From the NCBI RefSeq assembly GCF_004101785.1, contig NZ_CP035130.1, positions 1,240,001 to 1,304,000 of the forward strand: DNA of 64,000 bases, read 5' to 3'. Below, in pieces: positions 1 through 8,977 of the stretch (positions within the stretch are counted from its first letter, which is position 1; the number at the start of each line of letters is the position of its first letter). A model generated the notes under the pieces. That model was not told the DNA's origin and searched no databases. It was given only the letters and a program-made list of their open reading frames with translations. This DNA is from Gudongella oleilytica (GTDB lineage Bacteria > Bacillota > Clostridia > Tissierellales > Tissierellaceae). A program made the translations under genes and the position numbers.

Positions 1-662
1 TTTAATAGGTCAACAAAACTATAATCTCTGTCAAGTGTTTTACCGTATGAATTTACATTTTGTCCAAGCAGTGTTATTTCCTTGGTCCCATTCGCCGCAA
101 GATCAGTTATTTCCCTGATAATCGATTCTGGATCCCTGCTCTTCTCCCTGCCTCTCGTATAAGGAACGATACAGTAGGTACAAAAGTTATTACACCCATA
201 CATGATGTTCACATATGACTTGTAGGAGTATTTCCTGTCAGCTTCAACTGATTCCTCTATTTCCCTGGTGTCTTCAACAATATCCACTACAAGCTTTCCG
301 CTTTCTTGATGTCTGTTTAACAGCTGTGGCAGCTTGTGTATGTTATTTGTTCCAAATACTATGTCAATGTGTCTGTGTTTCTTAAGAAAATAGCTTCTGA
401 TATCGTCTCTTTGCATCATACAGCCACAAAGAGCTAAAACAATCTCAGGTTTTCTTCTCTTAAGCTCCTTCAGCTCGCCTAACTGTCCAAAAACCCTGTC
501 CTCTGCACTCTTTCTCACTGCACAGGTATTGAATATAATAACATCTGCCTCTTCCTTATCCATGGTAGGACCATAGCCCATACCCTCCATTATCCAGGCG
601 ATCTTCTCAGAGTCGTGCTCATTCATTTGGCAGCCAAAAGTATTAATTAAAACCTTTTTCAT
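1..662 (-). CDS. miaB: MiaB, tRNA-2-methylthio-N6-dimethylallyladenosine synthase (N-terminal part, cut by window edge)
   Basis: Radical-SAM methylthiotransferase that adds a methylthio group to i6A37 of tRNAs reading UNN codons. The visible part starts at ATG 662 and has the UPF0004 domain with its three cluster cysteines (in NTFGCQMN, NTCAVR and LCGCMMQ), then the start of the radical-SAM domain with the CxxxCxxC signature (NNFCTYCIVP). It continues past position 1, so only about the first 220 residues are seen. It lies 37 bp downstream of the first of three M42 peptidase genes and is probably in the same transcript. The double cluster signature and MiaB-type spacing make MtaB or RimO less likely. 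Confidence 0.93.
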   Translation of the reverse strand, partial: MKKVLINTFGCQMNEHDSEKIAWIMEGMGYGPTMDKEEADVIIFNTCAVRKSAEDRVFGQLGELKELKRRKPEIVLALCGCMMQRDDIRSYFLKKHRHIDIVFGTNNIHKLPQLLNRHQESGKLVVDIVEDTREIEESVEADRKYSYKSYVNIMYGCNNFCTYCIVPYTRGREKSRDPESIIREITDLAANGTKEITLLGQNVNSYGKTLDRDYSFVDLL

Positions 663-699
663 TAAATGCTTCTCTCCTCAATGATTACTATATTATTCC

Positions 700-1692
700 C
701 TACAGCCTTTCCTCGAGATATGCTGTCAGTAGGGCTACACAATTGGTTATATCCTCCTTGGATGCCATCTCTACCGTGGAGTGTACATACCTTGTTGGTA
801 TCGATATTACACCAGAAGGCACTCCCGTCTTGTTCATGTGGATTGCTCCGGAGTCAGTGCCTCCAAATTCAAGGACCTCCATTTGGTATGGTATCCCTTT
901 CTCTTTTGCCAGATGAACAAGTCTTTCCCTGACGACAGGGTGCGATATCACAGAATTGTCCTTTACCTTTATTGCTGCTCCTTTATGAAGGCCGACTGCA
1001 AATCTTTTCGCCTTTGGAGTGTCTCCATGTATTGTTACATCGACAGCAATACCGAAATCAGGATCGACTCCATACGCCGCAGTCCTGGCTCCTCTAAGAC
1101 CAACCTCCTCCTGAACTGAGAAAACGAAGTACAGATCGTTCTCGGTCGTCTGGATGGACTTTAAAGCTTCAATAGCGACAAAGCAACCAACTCTGTCGTC
1201 AAGATAAGGAGTAAAGACTACGTTGGAATTCTCAGAGTAATCTGCGTGATAAACGCAAATATCACCTATGCTCACACTCATCTCCGCTTCTTCCTTTGTT
1301 TTAGCCCCTATATCAATGTACATATCCTCAAGCTTAAGCTTTGATAGGTCCTCAACAGGCTCAGAATATATCGCTCCAACTGTACCGTTTTCAAATATGA
1401 CCCTCTGACTGAAGGTTACTGCAGGTGAAATTCCACCTATATTGCCAAATCTTAAAAAACCATCCTTGTCAATATCAGTTATTATTAATCCTATCTGATC
1501 CATGTGGGCAGATATCATCACCTTTTTCCCAGGACCTTTTTTACGTGCTATCAGATTTCCAAGGGCATCGGTAGACAATTCATCCACGTGATCTTTTATC
1601 TCATTTGAGATAACCTCTCTAATGAGGTGTTCCCTACTTGATGGTCCGTAAACCATAACAATTTTTTTAAGCAGTTCACTATTAAAAACCAT
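700..1692 (-). CDS. M42 family metallo-aminopeptidase (copy 1 of 3)
   Basis: Predicted cytoplasmic dinuclear-metal aminopeptidase of the M42 (FrvX/CelM/TET) family, which trims short peptides and usually forms 12-subunit tetrahedra. At 330 residues it is of typical family length. Expected metal ligands and catalytic residues are visible: His63 in SAHMDQIG, Asp165/166 in YLDDRVG, the Glu pair near 195 in QEEVG, Asp218 in VDVT and His304 in YVHS. Its ATG touches the stop of the next upstream M42 gene, implying translational coupling. Substrate preference (glutamyl, leucyl or lysyl) cannot be read from sequence. It could equally be annotated as an endoglucanase-type M42 protein, an old misnomer for this family. 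Confidence 0.92.
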   Translation of the reverse strand: MVFNSELLKKIVMVYGPSSREHLIREVISNEIKDHVDELSTDALGNLIARKKGPGKKVMISAHMDQIGLIITDIDKDGFLRFGNIGGISPAVTFSQRVIFENGTVGAIYSEPVEDLSKLKLEDMYIDIGAKTKEEAEMSVSIGDICVYHADYSENSNVVFTPYLDDRVGCFVAIEALKSIQTTENDLYFVFSVQEEVGLRGARTAAYGVDPDFGIAVDVTIHGDTPKAKRFAVGLHKGAAIKVKDNSVISHPVVRERLVHLAKEKGIPYQMEVLEFGGTDSGAIHMNKTGVPSGVISIPTRYVHSTVEMASKEDITNCVALLTAYLEERL

Positions 1693-2714
1693 TATAAAGC
1701 CTCCTTTTCCAAATCAGATATGACTGCCTTGACCAATGCCAGAGTATTATCATAATCAAACTTGCTGATTACAGAAAGAGGACTGTGGATATATCTCGTA
1801 GGCACGGATATAGCAGTAGTAATACATCCAGTTTTGGAGGTATGGATACTTCCTGAATCATTTCCCCCCATTGAAGTCTTTCTGTACTGATACTTAATGT
1901 TATTCTTTTCAGCTACCTCAACTATCCATTTTCTGAAAGCTGCATCATATATTGTTGCTCTGTCAACAAGAGATATTGCTGGTCCGTTTCCCATAACAGT
2001 AGGAATATCGTATGTATCCAGATCAGGCATCTCATAACAGATCGTTCCCTCAAGTATTATTGCTACATCAGGTTCGACAGTGTATGCGGCTGGCCCAGCT
2101 CCAACCAGACCAACTTCCTCCATAACTGTAAAGACACCATGGATTTCAGTGTCAATTGAGGACTTCAAAAGCTCTACAAGTATTGCACAACCTACTCTGT
2201 TATCAAGAGCTTTAGCTTTGATCCTGTCATCTCCAAACTCCTCGTATTGAGTATCGAAGACTGCATAATCGCCAATAGAAACTATCTTTTCTGCCTCTTC
2301 CCTGGATGATGCTCCAATATCAATATATAGCTCGTTTATGTCCAGGACCTTGGTCCATTCGTTTCTCTTCTGAAGATGTATCGGCTTGGAGCCTATTACA
2401 CCCTTGATCTTATCCTTGCCTACCACAACAGTTTTGGAAACGAGCACTCTCTTATCTATACCGCCTACAGTCAGGAATTTCAGCAATCCTGCAGAATCTA
2501 TTTCCTTTATCATAAGACCTACCTCGTCCATGTGAGCAGTTACCATGACCCTTCCTGCTGCAGGAGTTTTACCACTCTTGTAGGCTATTACGTTTCCAAT
2601 CCCGTCTATTCGAACAGAATCGACAAAGGGACTGATCTCATGAATTATTATGTCTCTGACTTCCTTCTCATTTCCTGAGGCTCCACAAGCCTCGGTGAGT
2701 CTCTTTAAAAACAT
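1692..2714 (-). CDS. M42 family metallo-aminopeptidase (copy 2 of 3)
   Basis: Second M42 aminopeptidase, 340 residues, overlapping both neighbours by a few bases. It keeps the family signature: a His in TAHMDEVG, Asp in ALDNRVGC, the Glu pair in MEEVG, an acidic metal ligand near ILEGTI where the other copies have VDV, and His in RYIHS. The Asp-to-Glu change at the fourth ligand position distinguishes it from copies 1 and 3 and may alter metal or substrate preference; both residues occur in the family. It is clearly diverged from its neighbours rather than a recent duplicate, so the three probably form different homo- or hetero-assemblies with complementary specificity. Confidence 0.9.
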   Translation of the reverse strand: MFLKRLTEACGASGNEKEVRDIIIHEISPFVDSVRIDGIGNVIAYKSGKTPAAGRVMVTAHMDEVGLMIKEIDSAGLLKFLTVGGIDKRVLVSKTVVVGKDKIKGVIGSKPIHLQKRNEWTKVLDINELYIDIGASSREEAEKIVSIGDYAVFDTQYEEFGDDRIKAKALDNRVGCAILVELLKSSIDTEIHGVFTVMEEVGLVGAGPAAYTVEPDVAIILEGTICYEMPDLDTYDIPTVMGNGPAISLVDRATIYDAAFRKWIVEVAEKNNIKYQYRKTSMGGNDSGSIHTSKTGCITTAISVPTRYIHSPLSVISKFDYDNTLALVKAVISDLEKEAL

Positions 2715-3757
2715 AACAATCCCTCCAGTTCTCCCTCTTTCACAGAGTTGGTGAATTGAGCCAGCAACCTGGCGGTATGATGGATATCCTCGAGATCCAA
2801 AAGCTCAACTGAGGTATGCATATACCTTAAAGGTATCGATACAACAAGTGCAGGTATACCCTCCTTAGTGATTTGCATAGCTCTCGCATCGGTACCGGTC
2901 GGTCCTGGTGCTACATCCTTCTGACAGGGGATACCATGGACCTTTCCAGTTTCGAACAACCTCTTCACGAGAGTTGGATGGACATTGCCGCCTATTGTTA
3001 TTCCAGGCCCTTTTCCTAGCTCAATGGTATCTGCCTTTTCAAGCTCGGGAGTCGTTCCAAAACCCACATCGACAGCTATTCCAATATCCGGTTGGATATG
3101 ATAGGTGGAAGTGAAGGCTCCAGTCATCGATACCTCCTCCTGAACAGTTGCGACCATGTAGACGTCCGGATAATGATTCATACCATGTAACATTTTTAAT
3201 GTCTCTAAAAGAGCTGCAACACCTGCTCTGTCATCCATAGCCTTTCCTGCAGCCTTGGTGTTCAATAGCTTAACAGTGTTTCTTTTTACAGTAATAGTAT
3301 CACCAATGGATACTAACTCCAGAAGCTTTTCCTTGGAATAGCCTGTATCAATTATCATATCCTCAAGCTTTATAGCTTCCTCCTGCTCCTTTGCGTCCTG
3401 CAAATGTGGAGGCTTTGATCCAACTACACCCAATATAGTCTCGACACCATGTACCCAGACCTCCTGCCCTATAGTAGTCCTTGGATCAATACCGCCGATT
3501 GTAGTAAATCTTATAAAGCCATTATCCTCGATATATTTTACCATGAAGCCGATCTCATCAAGATGTGCTGCCATCATTATCTTGACTGCTCCATCGCCAG
3601 ATCCTTTTTTATGTGCTATAACATTGCCCATCTTATCGATCTTGACTGAATCGCATAATGGAGTAAAAGCGTCTATTACCGCCTTGCTCAACATGTACTC
3701 AAACCCAGAGACACCATGACCATTGGTCAATAGCTCTAAAAATTCATATTTATCCAA
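2705..3757 (-). CDS. M42 family metallo-aminopeptidase (copy 3 of 3)
   Basis: First gene of the three-gene M42 run. Its 350 residues carry the complete metal site: His in AAHLDEIG, Asp in AMDDRAG, the Glu pair in QEEVS, Asp in VDVGFG and His in RYMHT. The start is a TTG with a GGAGGG Shine-Dalgarno seven bases upstream; no better ATG fits. It begins just after an intrinsic terminator that ends the ispH transcript, so some readthrough or a weak promoter in the terminator region must supply expression of the peptidase block. Presumed role: peptide recycling for amino-acid fermentation. Confidence 0.9.
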   Translation of the reverse strand: MDKYEFLELLTNGHGVSGFEYMLSKAVIDAFTPLCDSVKIDKMGNVIAHKKGSGDGAVKIMMAAHLDEIGFMVKYIEDNGFIRFTTIGGIDPRTTIGQEVWVHGVETILGVVGSKPPHLQDAKEQEEAIKLEDMIIDTGYSKEKLLELVSIGDTITVKRNTVKLLNTKAAGKAMDDRAGVAALLETLKMLHGMNHYPDVYMVATVQEEVSMTGAFTSTYHIQPDIGIAVDVGFGTTPELEKADTIELGKGPGITIGGNVHPTLVKRLFETGKVHGIPCQKDVAPGPTGTDARAMQITKEGIPALVVSIPLRYMHTSVELLDLEDIHHTARLLAQFTNSVKEGELEGLLCF

Positions 3758-3772
3758 GCCTCATCCCTCCTC

Positions 3773-3810
3773 ATAAAAGAAAATGGGTTAAAAATTAATT
3801 TAACCCATTT
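3773..3810 (-). terminator. Intrinsic terminator after ispH-S1
   Basis: A 12-bp perfect stem (3781-3792 with 3799-3810) with a 6-nt loop, followed on the minus strand by TCTTTT. It sits 17 bp past the ispH-S1 stop and separates it from the M42 genes. Confidence 0.8.
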
Positions 3811-3827
3811 GGAATGTTCGATCACGA

Positions 3828-5870
3828 TTACTTAGTTTCCTCATCATCACCGGCAACTGATTCTTCTGCTTCAGCTTCCTCAACGACTGCCTCTTCAGCA
3901 ACTGTTTCCTCAACGGCTGTATATTCAGCGATGGGTTCCTCAACAGCCTCAGCTTCCATTTCTGCTTCTGCTGGCTCTACTGAGTCCTCAATTGCATCTT
4001 TTGCGCTCAGGCTGATCTTCTTGTCAGCTTCGTTGATCTCAGTTATCTTTACCATAAGCTTTTGACCAAGCTTTAGTACATCAGAAGGCTTCTCGACATG
4101 TTCTTTGGAAATCTGAGATACATGAAGCAATCCATCGACTCCCTTTATCACTCGTACGAATGCTCCGAAATCGAGAATGTTTACTATCTCTCCTTCTATA
4201 ACGTCGCCGACCTTATAGTCTCTTACAAACACTTCCCATGGCTCTTCTGTAGTTTGCTTCAAGCCAAGTGATATTCTGTTTTTATCCATATCAAATGCAA
4301 GTACCTTTACCTCAACCTTGTCGCCTTCCTTAAGGACATCTGATGGATGCTTGACTCTGAACCATGCAAGATCAGAAATATGGATAAGCCCATCGATTCC
4401 GCCAAGATCTACGAAAGCACCAAAGTCAGTAAGTCTTTGAACAGTACCTGCCAGCGTCTTGCCTACCTCTATCGTCTCCCAAAGAGCTTTTCTCTTGGCA
4501 TCGGACTCAGTTTTTTCTATCGCTTTTCTGGAAAGGATCATTCTTCTCTTCTGTATATCGAAATCAATTATTTTAGCCCTTAGGGTCTTACCCTTGAACT
4601 GGTTCAAATCTGAAACATAACTCATTGATATCTGTGATGCTGGCATAAATCCGTTAACACTGTTAACCATGACGGTTAGTCCGCCCTTAACTGCATTAAT
4701 TACTTTTGCTTCTACGATTTCCTCATTCTTGAAGGATTCCTCAAGAACCTCCCAATCCTTAATGAAGCCAACCCTTTTAGCTGAAAGAACAACGTTTCCT
4801 TCTCCATCGTCAAGCTTAACTACAAATACGTCTATCTCGTCGCCAACCTTGAAAAGGTCCTTAGGATTTACATCGCCATCCTTTGACAGCTCATCTCTTG
4901 TGATTATACCATCGCTTTTGTAATTGATATTGACCATTACCTCATTGTTTGTTACATAGAGCACAGTTCCTTTGAGGACCTCTCCCCTGTTGATTCTCTT
5001 GAATGAGCTCTCGATTGCTTCCATCATCTCATCTTTGTTGTAGTTCTCCATTACCTTAACAGCCTCCTTAATTATCCGGTCAGGTGTTGAAGCACCTGCG
5101 GTTATTCCTATTGTATTAAAATTTTGTAGCTCTTGTAAAGCTAATTCTTCCACTGTTTCTATAAGATAAACATTATTGCAGTACTTTCTGCTGATTTCTG
5201 CTAACTTGGTCGTGTTTGAGCTGGTTTTCCCGCCGATCACTATCATGGCATCAACTGTTTGAGCCAGCTCTGCAGCTGAATCCTGCCTTGCTCTGGTGGC
5301 ATTGCAGATCGTATTGAATACCTCTGATTCTCCAGATTTCTCCTTGACGATATCAGATAAAAGCTGAAACTTTTCAAGTCTGTTGGTAGTCTGAGACACT
5401 ACACATACTTTTTCAAGTTTTGGAAGCTGCATCGCTTCTTCCTCTGAATTGATGATGAATGCCTTGTCGTTGCACCAGCCATTTATCCCTACTACCTCCG
5501 GGTGCTCGGGATCTCCTATTATTACTATGTCATAACCTTTTTCACTGTAAGCCCTAACTCTTTTATGCACTGCCTTTACGTATGGGCAGGTACAGTCGAT
5601 TACTGAGAGACCCATCTGTTCAGCTTTATCCTGAATGGTCTCCGGAACCCCGTGTGATCTGAATATAAGCCTCCCCATCTCAAGGTCCTCAAAGCTCTCA
5701 AGAGTTGTAAGTCCTTTTTCCTCAAGTTCTTCTACAGCCTGGGGATTATGGATCAATGGTCCGTAAGAATATACCCTTTCACCATCCTTATCAAGCTCTT
5801 CAAGAGTCATTTTGACAGCTCGGTCTACACCGAAACAGAATCCTGCATTTTTTGCTATTATTATTTCCAA
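3828..5870 (-). CDS. ispH: Fused IspH (HMBPP reductase) - S1 RNA-binding protein
   Basis: Bifunctional 680-residue protein. Residues 1 to about 285 are 4-hydroxy-3-methylbut-2-enyl diphosphate reductase, the last step of the MEP isoprenoid pathway; the three [4Fe-4S] cysteines (Cys12, Cys95, Cys189) and the substrate histidines (His41, His73, His123) are present. Residues about 300 to 625 contain four S1 OB-fold repeats, as in ribosomal protein S1, and the last 50 residues form an Ala/Glu-rich acidic tail. Such fusions are known in Clostridia, so this is not a sequencing artefact. The start is TTG with GGGAGG upstream. It follows cmk and plsC, matching the classic cmk-plsC-ispH-rpsA order. 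The S1 part probably supplies an S1-like translation or RNA-binding function. Confidence 0.95.
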   Translation of the reverse strand: MEIIIAKNAGFCFGVDRAVKMTLEELDKDGERVYSYGPLIHNPQAVEELEEKGLTTLESFEDLEMGRLIFRSHGVPETIQDKAEQMGLSVIDCTCPYVKAVHKRVRAYSEKGYDIVIIGDPEHPEVVGINGWCNDKAFIINSEEEAMQLPKLEKVCVVSQTTNRLEKFQLLSDIVKEKSGESEVFNTICNATRARQDSAAELAQTVDAMIVIGGKTSSNTTKLAEISRKYCNNVYLIETVEELALQELQNFNTIGITAGASTPDRIIKEAVKVMENYNKDEMMEAIESSFKRINRGEVLKGTVLYVTNNEVMVNINYKSDGIITRDELSKDGDVNPKDLFKVGDEIDVFVVKLDDGEGNVVLSAKRVGFIKDWEVLEESFKNEEIVEAKVINAVKGGLTVMVNSVNGFMPASQISMSYVSDLNQFKGKTLRAKIIDFDIQKRRMILSRKAIEKTESDAKRKALWETIEVGKTLAGTVQRLTDFGAFVDLGGIDGLIHISDLAWFRVKHPSDVLKEGDKVEVKVLAFDMDKNRISLGLKQTTEEPWEVFVRDYKVGDVIEGEIVNILDFGAFVRVIKGVDGLLHVSQISKEHVEKPSDVLKLGQKLMVKITEINEADKKISLSAKDAIEDSVEPAEAEMEAEAVEEPIAEYTAVEETVAEEAVVEEAEAEESVAGDDEETK

Positions 5871-5873
5871 CGT

Positions 5874-6458
5874 CTAACCTCCCAACGTGTAGATCCTTGT
5901 CAGGATGTCCTGACTTAATTCTGTATATTTTTCATTTTCAAGTTTGCCGGGATTACTTGCAGCATAATCCTCCGGACTACCTATGATGATCTCAACTGGA
6001 CTAAATAATTTATAAGTGCTCCTCATAAAAACCGGGAGGACCGGTGCCTTTGCCTTTATGGCCAATAAAGCTACTCCCGCCTTGGCATTATCAGGATTAT
6101 ATTCCTTTACCCTTGTACCCTCGGGGAATATCCCAAGCACTCTTTCATCCTTTAATATCCTAAGGGCAGTTTTTACTGCAGATATGTCGGCAATTTGCCT
6201 GTCTACGGGGAAGACGCCAAGCCAGGACAAAGGTATAGCCATGATTTTCTTTTCGAAAAGCTCTTTTTTCCCCATCCAGGCAATCTTCCTGGGGAAAAAA
6301 GCTGCAAGAACAATGGGATCCCAGTTGCTCATATGATTCGCACATAAAACCAGTCTTCCTTCAGCGGGTACGTTGATTGCCCCACTTACCCTTACTCTGA
6401 AGATGATCTTAAATAGGACAAAAGCTATAGTTTTGACCACTGTATAGAACAATCCCAC
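5874..6458 (-). CDS. plsC: 1-acyl-sn-glycerol-3-phosphate acyltransferase
   Basis: Membrane-associated acyltransferase that makes phosphatidic acid from lysophosphatidic acid. The catalytic HX4D motif is seen in NHMSNWDP and the FPEGTR motif follows; a hydrophobic segment lies at the N-terminus. I chose the GTG at 6458 as start because it is preceded by AAGGGGGGAG and lies 10 bp after the cmk stop; an upstream extension to 6551 would overlap cmk by 80 bp and adds no conserved residues. With this start it has 194 residues, normal for PlsC. Part of the cmk-plsC-ispH cluster. Confidence 0.9.
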   Translation of the reverse strand: MGLFYTVVKTIAFVLFKIIFRVRVSGAINVPAEGRLVLCANHMSNWDPIVLAAFFPRKIAWMGKKELFEKKIMAIPLSWLGVFPVDRQIADISAVKTALRILKDERVLGIFPEGTRVKEYNPDNAKAGVALLAIKAKAPVLPVFMRSTYKLFSPVEIIIGSPEDYAASNPGKLENEKYTELSQDILTRIYTLGG

Positions 6459-6468
6459 TCTCCCCCCT

Positions 6469-7161
6469 TTATTCCAATTGGTTTTCTGACTCATCAGCCA
6501 TGATTTTACTATTCCTGACAATGGAAATGATATGCTCCACTGCCTCCTCAATAGTCATGTGAGTCGTATCCACCAGATATGAATCATCGGTTCTTGTTAA
6601 AGGCGATTCCTCTCTGGTGCTGTCGAAGGTATCCCGTCTTTTGATATCCGCAATCGTGTCCTCAAGAGTGATCCCCTCAACGCCATTTTCAAGGAGCTCG
6701 AGGTATCTTCTTCTGCCTCTTTCCTCTGCAGTTGCAGTTACGAAAAACTTAAAATCAGCAAAAGGGAGTACAACCGTCGTAATATCTCTCCCGTCCATCA
6801 CAACAGACTTCCTTTTGCTCATCTCCTGCTGGAGACTGACCATTTTCTCCCGTACAGCCTTGTAGCTGGCTATATAGGAAACATTCCTTGTGATGCTTCC
6901 CTCACGGATCTCATCATCCACGGCAGCTCCGTCGAGAATTATTCTGTTATCCCTGAAATCTATATTTGTAGACTCAAGAAGGGTCAGTACCATTCTTTCG
7001 TCTGTGGGATCAATGCCGTTATTTAATACCTTTAGAGTGTACGCACGATACATAGCCCCGGTGTCAATGTACTGGAAGCCGAGTCTTTCAGCTGTTATCT
7101 TTGCTACTGTACTTTTACCTGCTCCTGCAGGGCCATCTATAGCTATTGAAACATGTTTCAT
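6469..7161 (-). CDS. cmk: Cytidylate kinase
   Basis: Phosphorylates CMP and dCMP with ATP, feeding CTP and phospholipid synthesis. The P-loop GPAGAGKST lies near the N-terminus, and the CMP-binding DGRDITTVV segment and the Asp/Arg-rich LID follow. The start is taken at ATG 7161, with TAGGAGG nine bases upstream; an extra 11 in-frame residues upstream run into the aroH terminator hairpin. Length 230 residues fits the family. Confidence 0.94.
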   Translation of the reverse strand: MKHVSIAIDGPAGAGKSTVAKITAERLGFQYIDTGAMYRAYTLKVLNNGIDPTDERMVLTLLESTNIDFRDNRIILDGAAVDDEIREGSITRNVSYIASYKAVREKMVSLQQEMSKRKSVVMDGRDITTVVLPFADFKFFVTATAEERGRRRYLELLENGVEGITLEDTIADIKRRDTFDSTREESPLTRTDDSYLVDTTHMTIEEAVEHIISIVRNSKIMADESENQLE

Positions 7162-7175
7162 CGCGGTGCCTCCTA

Positions 7176-7202
7176 AAAAGAAATAACCACCCATGGGTGG
7201 TT
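7176..7202 (-). terminator. Intrinsic terminator after aroH
   Basis: An 8-bp stem (7185-7192 with 7195-7202) around a 2-nt centre, followed on the minus strand by ATTTCTTTTT. It is immediately downstream of the aroH stop and overlaps the leader of cmk, so it may attenuate rather than fully stop transcription. Confidence 0.65.
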
Positions 7203-7206
7203 TGTA

Positions 7207-7569
7207 TCAAGTAGCTAAGTCAGGCCTGAGGCTTCTGGCACCTTTGAGATAAACATGACGGACACTTCCCTGTCCTTCATCGGAATCATATAAAATCATA
7301 ACCCGAATGCATTTTTCAAGGCTGCCTTCCACAGCCATCTCACCAAAACACATAAGTCCACAATTTACATATCCCATATCCCTGACGGCTTTAGCAGGGT
7401 ATGCCTTATCCAAATCTCCGGTGGCAGAAAAAATCATGCTGACGACCCTGTCTCTTTGCAGATGGTTTTCTTCCTCAATCTTCCCCAATAGCTCCAAAGT
7501 TCCATCCAGGATAGCTTCCTGGGTATTCTCCTCAACAGTAATAGCCCCTCGTATTGACACTACACTCAT
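7207..7569 (-). CDS. aroH: Chorismate mutase, AroH type
   Basis: Converts chorismate to prephenate for phenylalanine and tyrosine synthesis. This 120-residue protein is the monofunctional trimeric AroH class: Arg in SIRGAIT at the N-terminus, Cys in CGLMCFGE, the following Glu in EMAVEG and Arg in CIRVMIL correspond to the Bacillus subtilis active-site residues. ATG start at 7569 with AAGGAGAG upstream. No other aromatic gene is adjacent; aroK is 22 kb away. Confidence 0.92.
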   Translation of the reverse strand: MSVVSIRGAITVEENTQEAILDGTLELLGKIEEENHLQRDRVVSMIFSATGDLDKAYPAKAVRDMGYVNCGLMCFGEMAVEGSLEKCIRVMILYDSDEGQGSVRHVYLKGARSLRPDLAT

Positions 7570-7620
7570 ACAAACTCTCCTTTACAATTATATAATATCA
7601 TGCGTAGGTAAACAAGCTAT

Positions 7621-8841
7621 TTATACATTAATTCCAGCCAAATAGCCGGTAGAATATGCGATTTGAAGATTATATCCACCAGTTAAAGCATCTATATCTA
7701 TTATCTCACCTGCAAAGTACAAGCCAGGCACTATCCTCGACTCCATGGTCGATGGATTTACCTCCTGGACCTTGATCCCTCCTGATGTAACGATTGCTTC
7801 ATCAAGAGGTCTGAAGCCTTTGAACTGCAAAGGAAACGCCTTTATAGCCTCAAGAAGTTTGCTTCGCTCTTCTCTTGTAATCTGATTTACGGTCTTTTCG
7901 GGATAAATTCCTGAAACCTGAATAATCAAAGGTATCAGCTTTTGAGGCAAAAGATCATTCAGAGCGTTTTTAAGCTGCTTATTCTTATATTCCTGAAAAT
8001 CTCTCAATAGCCTGTTATCAAGGGTTTCATCATCCAATGCAGGTTTAAGGTCGAGAGTAAGAACTGGTTTATTCTTCAGCCTGTTAATATGGTTGCTCAT
8101 GGTAAGTACGATAGGCCCGGATATGCCAAAATGTGTGAAAATCATCTCCCCGAACTCTTCATGTATAAGCTTTTTGTCACTATAGGCTCGCAGAGTAACG
8201 TTCTTAAGGGATAATCCCATCAAGTCCTTAAGCCACGGCTCTTCAAGCTCAATTGGGACAAGGGATGGCTTTAATTCAGTTACAGTATGCCCGAAGGCCC
8301 TTGCCATTTTGTACCCGTCACCCTCAGAACCGGTAGCTGGGTAGCTGGCACCCCCAGTTGCAATGACCAGCCTGTCAAACTGCATTTTTTCTCCAGTGGT
8401 CAATACAACCATAAAGATGTTGTCCTCCATATAGACGTGACTTACCCTGGAATTTAATAGCACTTCTGCTCCCATATGATCCAGGTACTTCTGAAAAGCC
8501 TTTATCACATCACTTGATTTATCGCTTTCAGGGAAAACTCTGTTCCCCCTTTCAACCTTCGTATTTAATCCGTAGCTCTCCAGAAGTCTTATGATTGCTT
8601 CATTATCGAATGTATACAGACTGCTGTATAAAAATTCCCTGTTGCTTATAATATTATCAAAAAACTCACTGATCGGCGATGCGTTTGTAATGTTGCATCT
8701 ACCTTTTCCTGTTATGAAAAGCTTCTTTCCAAGCTGTTTATTTTTTTCGATCAATGTAACGTCATGTCCTCTTCCGGCAGCTGCTCCCGCTGCCATTATA
8801 CCCGCAGGGCCGCCTCCGATCACACCAACTCTTGTAGTCAT
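7621..8841 (-). CDS. HI0933/YhiN-family flavoprotein
   Basis: Predicted NAD(P)/FAD-dependent oxidoreductase of 406 residues; the physiological reaction of this widespread family is unknown. The N-terminal FAD-binding GGGPAG dinucleotide motif, the family signature GKGRCNITN, and the C-terminal TSGGI and GLYFAGEIID segments are visible. It often neighbours cmk or aro genes in Firmicutes, as here. A palindrome and a TATACT-type -10 lie in its upstream region, suggesting its own promoter. Confidence 0.88.
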   Translation of the reverse strand: MTTRVGVIGGGPAGIMAAGAAAGRGHDVTLIEKNKQLGKKLFITGKGRCNITNASPISEFFDNIISNREFLYSSLYTFDNEAIIRLLESYGLNTKVERGNRVFPESDKSSDVIKAFQKYLDHMGAEVLLNSRVSHVYMEDNIFMVVLTTGEKMQFDRLVIATGGASYPATGSEGDGYKMARAFGHTVTELKPSLVPIELEEPWLKDLMGLSLKNVTLRAYSDKKLIHEEFGEMIFTHFGISGPIVLTMSNHINRLKNKPVLTLDLKPALDDETLDNRLLRDFQEYKNKQLKNALNDLLPQKLIPLIIQVSGIYPEKTVNQITREERSKLLEAIKAFPLQFKGFRPLDEAIVTSGGIKVQEVNPSTMESRIVPGLYFAGEIIDIDALTGGYNLQIAYSTGYLAGINV

Positions 8842-8891
8842 ATACCTTCCTCCTTAGTAGGAATAGTATAACAAAAAACGGGCAGGAATAC

Positions 8892-8907
8892 TTATCATTT
8901 ATGATAA
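8892..8907. promoter_or_regulatory. Candidate operator palindrome upstream of the YhiN gene
   Basis: A 16-bp perfect inverted repeat, two 7-bp arms TTATCAT/ATGATAA around two bases, located 51 bp upstream of the flavoprotein ATG. It resembles half of a Fur/PerR-type box, but the match is partial and could be chance in AT-rich DNA. Confidence 0.35.
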
Positions 8908-8931
8908 TATTAAATATGATTATTGTCTGTA

Positions 8932-8964
8932 AAATATTGGCCTGCACTTTATAAATATGCAGGC
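8932..8964 (-). terminator. Probable terminator after the RpiR gene
   Basis: A 7-bp perfect stem (8940-8946 with 8958-8964) 13 bp downstream of the RpiR stop, followed on the minus strand by an interrupted T-rich tract. Weak T-run, hence moderate confidence. Confidence 0.5.
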
Positions 8965-8977
8965 TCGATTGATTTTA

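Noticed and set aside
3814-4065. Ser/Ala-rich 83-residue plus-strand frame near ispH
   Set aside because: It mirrors the Ala/Glu-rich acidic tail of the S1 fusion on the other strand.
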